64,000 nucleotides of DNA from an uncultured Caryophanales bacterium (GTDB lineage Bacteria; Bacillota_I; Bacilli_A; RF39; UBA660). Each line of letters opens with the position of its first letter. The stretch's first letter is position 1. The stretch spans positions 119,549 through 183,548 of the forward strand of contig CAMOWA010000001.1 of the NCBI GenBank assembly GCA_946628005.1, read 5' to 3'. The notes beneath the pieces were generated by a model that was not told the origin of the DNA, did not search any database, and was given only the letters and a program-made list of their open reading frames with translations. The position numbers and the translations under genes are program-made. This document shows positions 32,936-41,900 of the stretch, in pieces.

Positions 32936-34123
32936 CTATAAAAGTTTTGTATAGTATTTCCAAGCTAAGATTCTTCTTACTGCTTGATTTATTATTTCTT
33001 CATTTATAGTTTTATTATTAACTGAATTTAATAATTCTTTATACATCTTTACAAAATCACTGGTAATTATCATGTCATTTCCTGCTTCTATAGCTAGTGT
33101 TGCTGCCTGATTATTTTCTACATACTCTTCTACAGCGTCCATAGCTAGGTCATCAGTTATAATGATACCAGTAAAATTTAATTTTTCTCGTAGTTCGGAG
33201 ATTACTTTTTTACTTAATGAAGCTGGTTTAGTACTATCTAAGCAATTAATAATATTATGTGAAATTAATATACTTGGAACTTTAGCCTTTATTCCAGCAA
33301 TGAATGGTAAATAGTCTATTTCTAAAAAGTTTTTGTATTCTCTATTATCAATTGCTATTCCTGTATGGGTATCTTTGTTATTTCCATAGCCTGGAAAATG
33401 TTTTAAGCAAGAATTAATTTCATTTTCATTTGCATATGTTACCATATTTTTTATAAATTCACTAGTTTTTATTGCGTCATATCCAAAAGATCTATTATAT
33501 ATAAAATCATTCTCATCTGTTGAAATATCTGCAACTGGAGCAAGATTTAAATTTATTCCAATACTTTTTAATAAAGTAGCTTTTTCTTTTTCCGTTTCTT
33601 TTAATAATTCATAACCACCTTTTTCATAGTAGAACTTTGGGGATAAGAATTTTTCTTCTCGAAAGTTTTTATATCTGCTAACTCTTGTTACAAATCCACC
33701 TTCTTCATCTACTCCTATTATTAGTTTATATTTATTCATTTTTTGAAGAGCATCTAACTCTTCTTTTATACTTTCTTTTGTATGATTCTCAAAATCCTTA
33801 GCAAAAAGAATATATCCCCCAGGATAAAAATTTGATAAATAAGTTGTATCGTTTTTATTATATCTCACTAGAAATAATTGTCCTATTTTTTCTTCTATAG
33901 ACATTTTATCTAGTATTTTATCAGCTTTAGAGTAATACTTATAAAAAATATCATTCTTATTATATATTTTTTTGTACTCTTTCTTTTCAGTTTCATTATT
34001 CACTCTTTTTTCTATATTATTAATAGAATCATTTGAAATGAAATAAATGCTAAACAATCCTATAAATATTATAAGTAAAAATATTTTTAGAATAGTTTTC
34101 TTCATTTTTCTTTTTCTATGCAT
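32936..34123 (-). CDS. nagZ: Beta-N-acetylhexosaminidase NagZ (GH3), membrane-anchored
   Basis: A 395-aa family GH3 enzyme. After an N-terminal hydrophobic anchor (ILKIFLLIIFIGLFSIYFIS) the barrel shows GQLFLVRYN, GVDEEGGFVTRV, the catalytic His loop KHFPGYGNNKDTHTGIA and the nucleophile Asp in IITDDLAMDAVEEY. NagZ-type enzymes release GlcNAc from muropeptides. In Gram-positives they are extracytoplasmic, which fits the anchor. ATG 34123 has GGTGG upstream. It sits 9 bases below the pseudouridine synthase gene. The KFFS-type GH3 sequence lacks a C-terminal domain, as usual for NagZ. Confidence 0.88.
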   Translation of the reverse strand: MHRKRKMKKTILKIFLLIIFIGLFSIYFISNDSINNIEKRVNNETEKKEYKKIYNKNDIFYKYYSKADKILDKMSIEEKIGQLFLVRYNKNDTTYLSNFYPGGYILFAKDFENHTKESIKEELDALQKMNKYKLIIGVDEEGGFVTRVSRYKNFREEKFLSPKFYYEKGGYELLKETEKEKATLLKSIGINLNLAPVADISTDENDFIYNRSFGYDAIKTSEFIKNMVTYANENEINSCLKHFPGYGNNKDTHTGIAIDNREYKNFLEIDYLPFIAGIKAKVPSILISHNIINCLDSTKPASLSKKVISELREKLNFTGIIITDDLAMDAVEEYVENNQAATLAIEAGNDMIITSDFVKMYKELLNSVNNKTINEEIINQAVRRILAWKYYTKLL

Positions 34124-34132
34124 TTTTCCACC

Positions 34133-34981
34133 TTAATTCATAATCTTTTTGAATTCTGTAGGAGTTGCTGTTTCAAATAAAATATCTTTTTTTAATTCAG
34201 GATAAAAAATTTTCAATCTATTAGCGTGAAGATATAATCTTAAGTTTTTGTCTTTTTTGTCTCCATATTTTTTATCTCCTACGATTGGATGATTAATTGA
34301 AGCGAAAGCAACTCTTATCTGATTTTTTCTTCCAGTTTCTATTTCAATTTGCAACATACTATAATTATCATTTTCTTTTAAAACTTTATAATTTGTAATT
34401 GCCTCTTTTCCTTCATTATCGTGAGAAACATATACTAGATTTGTCTTTGTCTCTTTTAGTTTCTGAATTATTTGACCTTCTTTTTTATTAATATTTCCAT
34501 ATACAATTCCAACATATTCTCTTAATTTTACATAATCATTCCAATTTTCTTGAAGTTTATTTTTTGTTTTTTCGTCTTTGGCAAAAATAACTATTCCACT
34601 AGTATCTTTATCAAGTCGATGAACAATAAATATTTTTTTATTTTTATCTTTTTGAATAACATAATCTCTAACAATATGATACAATGTTTTTTCTTTTTCT
34701 TTGGATGTTGCTATTGTAAGTAATCCACTCGGTTTATTTACTACAATTATGTGGTTATCTTCAAATAAAACATCAAATGGAAGCTTTTTATTGTTTTTAT
34801 TATCCGTATTAATAACTATATTCATTCCTTTAATTATTTTATAATTATATTGAGTTACTTTATTGTTATTAACATATATTGAGCCGTGAGTCAAGTATTG
34901 TTTTATTCTTTTTTTTGGCATATCTAAATTACTATATAAATATTCAAGAAGTTCACCATCATTTTTTACAACTAATTTCAC
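34133..34981 (-). CDS. rluD: RluA/RluD-family pseudouridine synthase
   Basis: A 282-aa enzyme that isomerises uridines in 23S rRNA or tRNA. An N-terminal S4-like RNA-binding domain (MPKKRIKQYLTHGSIYVNNNKVT) precedes the catalytic domain. That domain contains the strand LFEDNHIIVVNKPSGLLTI and the active-site motif HRLDKDTSGIVIFAKD with its catalytic Asp, and ends KNQIRVAFASINHPIVGDKKYG. ATG 34981 follows GGGTGAA. The exact target uridines are not determinable from the sequence, so the gene symbol is by family. Confidence 0.85.
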   Translation of the reverse strand: MKLVVKNDGELLEYLYSNLDMPKKRIKQYLTHGSIYVNNNKVTQYNYKIIKGMNIVINTDNKNNKKLPFDVLFEDNHIIVVNKPSGLLTIATSKEKEKTLYHIVRDYVIQKDKNKKIFIVHRLDKDTSGIVIFAKDEKTKNKLQENWNDYVKLREYVGIVYGNINKKEGQIIQKLKETKTNLVYVSHDNEGKEAITNYKVLKENDNYSMLQIEIETGRKNQIRVAFASINHPIVGDKKYGDKKDKNLRLYLHANRLKIFYPELKKDILFETATPTEFKKIMN

Positions 34982-35026
34982 CCTATCACTCCTTCCTAAA
35001 TATTATATAACAAATTTTTTTTAATT

Positions 35027-35056
35027 AAAAGCTTAAGAATAATTTCTTAAGCTTTT
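35027..35056 (-). terminator. Hairpin with weak terminator character
   Basis: AAAAGCTTAAGAA-TAAT-TTCTTAAGCTTTT is a perfect 13-bp stem downstream of the 37-aa ORF. The uridines are mostly inside the stem, so termination is uncertain. Confidence 0.5.
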
Positions 35057-35065
35057 AAATATAAC

Positions 35066-35179
35066 CTATTGTTCACTATTTGCTAGTTCATCATAATGTT
35101 TTTTAATGTCATCCGCTGATTTATTTATTAAATCATTAAATTTCTTTTGGTCATCATTTATCAATCCTAAATGAATAAT
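35066..35179 (-). CDS. Small acidic 37-aa ORF downstream of sortase, probable AUU start
   Basis: A frame not in the track, because it lacks ATG/GTG/TTG at the proper place. It reads through LGLINDDQKKFNDLINKSAD and ends YDELANSEQ. AGGA lies 5 bases before ATT 35179, while the only in-frame conventional start is a TTG 15 bases further in without a ribosome site. Codon pattern and amphipathic helix look coding. It begins 10 bases after the sortase stop in another frame. It might be a real small protein with a non-standard start or the decayed end of the sortase gene. Confidence 0.35.
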   Translation of the reverse strand: MIHLGLINDDQKKFNDLINKSADDIKKHYDELANSEQ

Positions 35180-35188
35180 TTTTTCCTA

Positions 35189-35965
35189 CTACTTTTCTTC
35201 TTTTCCTATAATTAGTAAATACGTATTTGGTGGATTATAATGACATACTTGTAAAACAATTATTCTATCTTCAGATGTTATTTCAAGATTACTTTCTTTG
35301 TATAGTGTGTTTTGTAATAACTTTCTTATGTGTTGTATATAATCTTCATCACTTCTAAAAATAACTTTCATGTGTTCATTATTTGTACCATCTATAATTT
35401 TTACAGCTACTACTTTATAATGTAGTTTTGCTTCATCAATACTCAAATAAATATCTTTGTAATGTTGGAATATATTTTTATCTGTATAAGCTTCTAAATT
35501 AATAAAAGGGAGTCTATCAAAAAACTTTTCATTTCTTGTATTATGACCATAAATATTAATTTGTTTATTTGTCATTAAAGCGGTATCTCTATAATCAAAA
35601 AAAGGTACTCCTAAACCATCATATTGATTATATAAATTATTATTTAAATAAAAAGAATTATTCTGCGATCTAGTAACCAAGGAGCTTATATTTAAATTAG
35701 GTATTTCTAGTTTTCCCATAATCATTTCATTATTATATTGTTGTCTATATGTAGGTAATTCGTTAATATATGGTTCAACTTGTTTTTTTTCCTCTCCTTT
35801 TGAATCTTTATAATCTATATCTTTCTTTTCTTTAATAATCTTTTCTACACTTGGTATTTTTGTACTCTTTATTTCTTTTTGATAATTAAAATAATCTATT
35901 AATATAGATATGGATGAAAATATTACTAATAATAAACAAATTCTATATACAGTTTTTTTTCGCAT
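35189..35965 (-). CDS. Class B-like sortase with atypical active site
   Basis: A 258-aa membrane-anchored transpeptidase-like protein with N-terminal helix (VYRICLLLVIFSSISILIDYF). The sortase barrel includes MGKLEIPNLNISSLVT, the catalytic His in NIYGHNTRNEKFFD (H141) and the catalytic Cys in RIIVLQVCHYNPPNTYLLIIGK (C241). In sortase B a conserved Arg follows the Cys by about eight residues; here that position is occupied by Tyr/Leu and no Arg is visible. It could therefore be a divergent or impaired enzyme. Sortases join surface proteins such as the adhesin at 47020-49149 to peptidoglycan. Confidence 0.8.
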   Translation of the reverse strand: MRKKTVYRICLLLVIFSSISILIDYFNYQKEIKSTKIPSVEKIIKEKKDIDYKDSKGEEKKQVEPYINELPTYRQQYNNEMIMGKLEIPNLNISSLVTRSQNNSFYLNNNLYNQYDGLGVPFFDYRDTALMTNKQINIYGHNTRNEKFFDRLPFINLEAYTDKNIFQHYKDIYLSIDEAKLHYKVVAVKIIDGTNNEHMKVIFRSDEDYIQHIRKLLQNTLYKESNLEITSEDRIIVLQVCHYNPPNTYLLIIGKEEK

Positions 35966-35983
35966 TTTTTACTCCTTTTTAAT

Positions 35984-36538
35984 CTATATTTTTATTTTTT
36001 CTAATTTTTCTTGTTTTTTTATATATTTATTTAACTTACTTTTAGTCTGATATATTAATAATAAATTATCATTTGTAATTTTATTTATTAAACATATTTT
36101 ATTAATAGATTTTATTTCATCTATGTCTTCTTTAAATATAATTAATTTATTATATTCTTTTTTTCTTTTTAAATTGATATTATCTATAATACTTTTGTCA
36201 TTAATGATTATTTGAAAAATATTATCATTTTCTCCAATAAAAATAGCATTATTATCAATTTTTTTAATCTTGGAAATATCTTTTTTTGATATTTTATAGT
36301 TTCCTATTTTTTTATTTTTATTTACATCATATATTAAATAACCATGACATGTAATTATGTAATCTATAAATGGAAAATCTTTATTATAATCTAATATTTC
36401 TTCTACTTTTTTATTCGTAATAATTGTTAATAAAAAGTTATTATTTTTTAATTTTTCTATTTTTAACATTGTTGATATTGGGATTGCATCTTCTTTATCT
36501 AATAGGTCATTAAAATTACAAATTGCCATTTTTTTCAT
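35984..36538 (-). CDS. Degenerate Cof-like HAD-fold protein
   Basis: A 184-aa protein that follows the start of Cof-type HAD phosphatases. A strand AICNFNDLL is followed by ISTMLKIEKLKNNNFLLTIITNKKVEEIL and FPFIDYIITCHGYLIYD, like the usual 'I....KL...G......TGR' and 'NGA.IYD' blocks. The catalytic DxDGT is replaced by NFNDL and later motifs (Lys and DD loop) are missing. It is therefore probably not a phosphatase. ATG 36538 overlaps the end of the PAP2 gene by 23 bases, indicating translational coupling. A binding or regulatory role is possible but unknown. Confidence 0.6.
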   Translation of the reverse strand: MKKMAICNFNDLLDKEDAIPISTMLKIEKLKNNNFLLTIITNKKVEEILDYNKDFPFIDYIITCHGYLIYDVNKNKKIGNYKISKKDISKIKKIDNNAIFIGENDNIFQIIINDKSIIDNINLKRKKEYNKLIIFKEDIDEIKSINKICLINKITNDNLLLIYQTKSKLNKYIKKQEKLEKIKI

Positions 36539-37136
36539 TGAAACTTCCCCTGTGTTCTTGGTAAAAATAGATTACCATTTTTAAAATATAAATAGATAAA
36601 CAATAACCTCCAATTATATCAGTTGGGTAATGTACTCCTACATATATTCTACTACAACCTATCGTTAGTATTAATATCGTTAATAATAATGATAATAATA
36701 CCTTTTTCTTTTTATTTTTACAATTAATTTGAATGTAATATAATAAAAATCCATATAGTGCTATTGAAATCATTGCATGTCCAGATGGGAAAGAATACCC
36801 TCCCTGTTTTATAAGCCTTATATGATTCGGTCTTGGTCTTTTAATTATATATTTAATAATTTGATTGGATAGAACTGTTATTATTACTGTAAAAGATAAA
36901 ATTTCTTGATTTTTACGATTTAATTTTAATAATAAAACTATAATTATTAATAAAACAATTGTTATATTCCCCATTTTAGTAATGTTGATAAATATAAAAT
37001 CCCATATATTGTTTCTTAATCCATAAATTATTTTATATATATAATTATCTAAAAAAGATACTTTATCTAAGAGTAACATAATCATTATAATTAAATATAG
37101 AATAAGAAATATACTATTTTTTATTATTTTTTTCAT
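36516..37136 (-). CDS. PAP2-family membrane phosphatase
   Basis: A 206-aa protein with about six transmembrane helices and the three PAP2 signature motifs: KYIIKRPRP (motif 1), SFPSGHAM (motif 2, catalytic His) and SRIYVGVHYPTDIIGG (motif 3, nucleophile His). Members dephosphorylate phosphatidic acid, phosphatidylglycerol phosphate or undecaprenyl pyrophosphate at the outer face of the membrane. Given the many wall-synthesis genes nearby, a BacA-independent UppP role is plausible but not proven. It lies next to pgi, with its ATG just before the pgi stop. Confidence 0.88.
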   Translation of the reverse strand: MKKIIKNSIFLILYLIIMIMLLLDKVSFLDNYIYKIIYGLRNNIWDFIFINITKMGNITIVLLIIIVLLLKLNRKNQEILSFTVIITVLSNQIIKYIIKRPRPNHIRLIKQGGYSFPSGHAMISIALYGFLLYYIQINCKNKKKKVLLSLLLTILILTIGCSRIYVGVHYPTDIIGGYCLSIYILKMVIYFYQEHRGSFNEKNGNL

Positions 37137-38329
37137 ATTTCTCCTAAAGAATATCTTACTTCTTCTTTATATACTTCTACTCCAGGTTGATCAAATGGAT
37201 TAATATCAAACAATAAACCACTAAAGGCAGCACTTAGTTGAAAGAAATATAATAGTGATGCAAAATCTTCCTTATTTAATTCATCAATTTCTATTTCAAT
37301 AATTGGTGTATCGCCTTTAAAATGTGCTCTTTCAACGGAATCTATTACTATATCATTAATTGTATTTAGTGTCTTATTGTTATAAGAAATATAACTATCT
37401 TTTTCTTTTATTTTGATAAATGTCTCAAATAGAATTTTATTTCCTTGTTGAATAAACTGTCCTAAAGAATGTAAATCTCTTGTATATAAACATGAAGTTG
37501 GAAATATACCTACTCCTTTTTTTCCTTCAGATTCACCAAATAGTTGTTTTAACCATTCAAGAAACATCATTTGATTTTCTTCACTAACACAAAAATTTTC
37601 AACTACTTTACCTTTTTCAAATAAAAGTTTTCTAATTACGGCATATTGGTAAGCAGCATCTATATATCTTTTTCCATCATAATAACCATCTATTATTTCT
37701 TTAAGATTAAAGTTGCAGGCAAGAGGTAGAAGATGGGCTGGAGACATAAAGGAATATCTTCCACCAATATCATCTGGTATTTCAAATGTTTTATATCCTT
37801 CTTTTAAAGCTTCTTCTCTTAATAATCCTTTTTCTTTATCGGTAGTTATGATTATACGTTTTTGTATTTCTTCATCACTAAATTTTCTTTTTAAAGAATC
37901 TTTCAAAATTTTATAGGTAATTCTTGTTTCCATGGTTTTTCCACTTTTGCTTATTACATTTATACAAAAATTTTTATTTTCTAAATATGCTAGTAATTCA
38001 TCTAGATATTTGCTCGATAAAGTTGTACCAGCATATATTATTTCTAAATGATTTTTATTAAAATATGGTTCAAATACTTTTAAAAAACTATAGCTTCCTA
38101 GAAATGATCCGCCTATTCCAATTACTACTAAAGTTTCATAATTTTCTTTTATATTCTTTGCTGTTTTCTCTATTTCTTCTACTGTCTCTTTGTCTATTTT
38201 CCTCATCCATCCAGTCATGTCACTTTTATATAATTTATCTATATATTCTTTTTTTTGATTTATTAATAAATTATATTTATCCATATTAATAAATCTATTT
38301 GTATACGTATTAAAATCAAATTTTATCAT
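37133..38329 (-). CDS. pgi: Glucose-6-phosphate isomerase
   Basis: A 398-aa glycolytic enzyme interconverting glucose-6-P and fructose-6-P. Conserved blocks are VVIGIGGSFLGSYSFL, the sugar-phosphate loop INVISKSGKTMETRITY, the catalytic Glu region GGRYSFMSPAHLLPLA and the C-terminal FDQPGVEVYKEE. I moved the start from 38374 to ATG 38329 (MIKFDFN), which has AAGGAGAATAAT upstream; the longer form would overlap the preceding gene. It is slightly shorter than the ~450-aa Bacillus enzyme but the core is complete. Confidence 0.93.
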   Translation of the reverse strand: MIKFDFNTYTNRFINMDKYNLLINQKKEYIDKLYKSDMTGWMRKIDKETVEEIEKTAKNIKENYETLVVIGIGGSFLGSYSFLKVFEPYFNKNHLEIIYAGTTLSSKYLDELLAYLENKNFCINVISKSGKTMETRITYKILKDSLKRKFSDEEIQKRIIITTDKEKGLLREEALKEGYKTFEIPDDIGGRYSFMSPAHLLPLACNFNLKEIIDGYYDGKRYIDAAYQYAVIRKLLFEKGKVVENFCVSEENQMMFLEWLKQLFGESEGKKGVGIFPTSCLYTRDLHSLGQFIQQGNKILFETFIKIKEKDSYISYNNKTLNTINDIVIDSVERAHFKGDTPIIEIEIDELNKEDFASLLYFFQLSAAFSGLLFDINPFDQPGVEVYKEEVRYSLGEI

Positions 38330-38330
38330 A

Positions 38331-38804
38331 TTATTCTCCTTTTCTATTATTTGTTTCATATATGATTGATTCATATATTAAGTCTACTAGATGATTTGAT
38401 GGTAATAAGTTATATTTTTTTATTAGTCGTTCAAATATATCTAAACTATAATCCATATCTAAGTATGGATATACTAATTCTTTTGAATTACTTATTTCTT
38501 TTAGGTAGTCTGATGTATAGTCATTTTCTATAAGTAATAGTGGATAGTTTTCTACCCAATGTTTAAATTTCTCAATTATAAAGTACTGATTATCACAATA
38601 TGTAAATTTTTCTTTGTCATAGGAAATTATCTTTTTTATGTCTTCATTTTCTATTAAGTTTGATTTAACTCTATAGTCAAATCTATCTATTAAATTTAAT
38701 CCATTTAGTTTTAATGCGCTTATTTGGGCAATAAAACCTTTTTCTGAACTACTATGTGTTGGAATTATTTCAACAATAATGTAATTATCTTTTTTTAAAT
38801 TCAT
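38331..38804 (-). CDS. DnaQ/RNase H-like fold protein lacking catalytic acids
   Basis: A 157-aa protein whose order of elements resembles 3'-5' exonucleases of the DEDD family. It has an opening strand YIIVEIIPT, a GFIAQISALKLNG strand-turn, a central LLLIENDYTSDYL and a final YNLLPSNHLVDLIYES helix. The first DxE pair is missing (VEIIPT), so exonuclease activity is doubtful. It ends one base before the pgi start codon, so the two are probably coupled. The relationship to exonucleases is a fold-level guess. Confidence 0.5.
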   Translation of the reverse strand: MNLKKDNYIIVEIIPTHSSSEKGFIAQISALKLNGLNLIDRFDYRVKSNLIENEDIKKIISYDKEKFTYCDNQYFIIEKFKHWVENYPLLLIENDYTSDYLKEISNSKELVYPYLDMDYSLDIFERLIKKYNLLPSNHLVDLIYESIIYETNNRKGE

Positions 38805-38883
38805 TTTATCACTCTATTCTTCTTATATTTATTGTATCACTTATTTATTTTTATATAAATAGTTTTTATTTTTTGTATCAAAT

Positions 38884-38917
38884 AAAAGTAATAAGATGGT
38901 CTTATTACTTTTATTTA
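38884..38917 (-). terminator. Terminator of the glucan synthase gene
   Basis: Minus strand AAAAGTAATAAGA-CCA-TCTTATTACTTTT followed by ATTTG, a 13-bp stem right after the stop codon. Confidence 0.7.
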
Positions 38918-41900
38918 TTAATTGCTACAAAAATGTCATGTTTCTTTTTATCATCAACTAAGTGTATTGTTGATGATATTAATTCTTTACCATCTAGCTT
39001 TGTATATTTTGTATCTTGTTTTTCAACACAAATATTATACTCTGTTTCTCCATAATAATATTTTGCTTTAAATCCATCCCATGCAATAGGAATTTTCGGA
39101 TTGATTTTAAGCGTGTTTCCTTGTTTTTTTAGACCAAGTATATCTATTATACCAACTCTGTAAAACCAACCTGCTGAACCAGTATACCAAGTCCATCCAC
39201 CTCTTCCTTTAAAATTTTCTGCGGAATAGATATCAGCTGCAATAACATATGGTTCTACACGATATTTTCCTACATCATTTGGTTTTTTAGTACGATTTAT
39301 CGGATTAATCATCTGATAATAACGATATGCTCTATCATAATATCCTGTTTTTATTAATGCCATTAAATACCAAGAAACTGAATGTGTATACTGTCCACCA
39401 TTTTCCCGAATTCCTCTAGGATAATTCATAATATATCCAGGATTATTTAATGAATTTGCAAATGCTGGAGTTAAAAGCTTTATAATTTTAGTTTTATTAT
39501 CCACTAATTGTTCTTCTACAGAAGTTATTACTTTTTCTACTCTGTCCTTTGGCGCAACTCCACTAATAATAGAAAAACTTTGTGATATTAAATCAATCTT
39601 ACATTCACTGTTTTCATGACTTCCTAGGGTATCACCATTATCAAAGTATGCTCTTAAATAATAAGTTCCATCCCAAGCTTTTTTATTTAGGTTATCTTTT
39701 AATTTTTGATTGAATGACTCATATTTTTGGGTATCAAAGTTTTTATCTATTTTGTTCATCATATTTGTAAATAGATCTATTATGTGATATAGGAAGAAAC
39801 CTAACCATACACTTTCTCCTTTTCCTTTAATACCAACTCGATTCATTCCATCGTTCCAGTCTCCGCCTCCCATTAGGGGTAATTTATGTGGACCTAATGA
39901 GGACATTGATAGCTCTAATGATTTTATGCAATGTTCTAATAGAGAAGTCTTTTCTTCAGAATAATTAAATACTAGTCCTTTTTCGTTTTCATAATCACTT
40001 AATTCTTCTCCTAATACATATGGAACTTGTTCATATAAAATACTTGTATCATTTGTTGATTCTATATACGTTGTTGTTGCATATACTAACCATAAGTAAT
40101 CATCTTTATATCTACTTCTAAGTCCAAAATGATTTTTTTCGTGCCACCAGTGCAGAACATCTCCTTTTTCAAACTGATGTGCTGCATTAATTAGAATTTG
40201 CTTTTTGGTATATTCTGGCCAAACTGTAACGATATTCATAGAGTCTTGTAATTGATCTCTATATCCAAATGCACCACTAACTTGATAAAATCCTGCTTTA
40301 GCAAATAATCTTGATGATATTGTTTGATATAGATACCAACCATTAATCATATAATCAAAGCTCTTATCTGGTGTTGATACTTGAATTGTGCCCAGTAAGT
40401 TTTGCCAATAATCTTTTACGCTTTTTAATTCTTTCTTACAATTTGTGATATTTGTATATTTCTTTATAAGTTCTAAATTTTCTTTATCACTTTTACTACA
40501 ACCAAGTACAAATGCTATCTGTTCTTCCTTATCTTTTTCTAATGTTAACTCTATATTTATATTTTTTACTAACATTTTATTGCATTCTGCTGTTTTTATT
40601 TGTTCGGATGATGACATAAAGACATTTACATCACTAAAGTTAATGCTATAGACGTTTCGCATTTTCAAATAATTATCATTTCCCATAAACTCTGTTAATA
40701 TGTGTCTTGATGTTTTTTCTTCAAAATTTCCAAAAGTTGGGTTTATCCAGAATTCGATATTTACTGGATTATTTTCTGCTGATTTATTTTTTATTTTCAT
40801 CAAGTATATTTTAATATTGTCTTCTAAAGCTACAAATTCTGTAATTTCGTGATAAAGGTTTTCTGTTTCACTTTCTAAAACACTATATCCAAAACCATGG
40901 GTACATTTTTCTGGATCAAAAATTTTTCCATTAAACTTAAATCCTTCACTTCTATCATTTAATAACATTTCATTTGTCCATGATGATATCTTAAATTCTC
41001 CAGAATTATATGCATAAGTATATCCGCAACCATTATTTGTAACAATTGTACCAAAATTTTTATTAGCAATTATGTTACTCCATGGAGCTGGAGTTTCTTT
41101 ATTATAGATTACATATTCTTTTCCATTATTCTTAAATCCACCATATCCGTTATTAAATGCCAAATTTTCAGAATTATCAAAAGAAATGTTCTCTTCTTTT
41201 TGGCTTATTGGATAATCACTAATTTTATTATGTCTTTGTATGTCTTCAACTGCTTCTTTAAGTGTTTTATAATCTGATGTTTTAAAATGTAACCTAGGAA
41301 CTAAGTCTAATAATCTACTATCTTCGTCTGTAATATCTTCTCTATTTATTACGGTTACGCTTCCAGGGATATGGTAAAAGCTATTAAGAGTATTCATTCT
41401 ATACATAACATCATCAATTTCTTTTTTAATATTTTTTGAGTACTCTTCATTTTCACTATTAATTATAATTATATCAACAAATATAGATTTATTCTTATAA
41501 TACTCATAAACTTTAAGAATTTCATAAATAAAACTCATATCACTAATATCAGATATTTCTACTAAAATGATTGGTCTATCTCCGCTTACGCCAAATTTCC
41601 ATAATCCTGTTTGTCCAAGGGCATTTTTTCTTAATATGTCCATTCGTTCTTCAGTAACAGATAGTTTGGTTGTTTGATATAAGTAATTTAACATGATATT
41701 ATATGTTCTCATATTTTCGCCAGATATATTCATGTTTTTTGTATCAATTACATTCATTAACGTAGATAAATCAAATTCTTTTTCAATTGTTTTTTTATTA
41801 GCATAATTATTAGCAAAATCAATTACTTGTTCTCTGCTTCTTCCAAATCCAACTAAATAATAAACTGTAGTTGAAGCGTTTGCTGGTACTATTATTTTAT

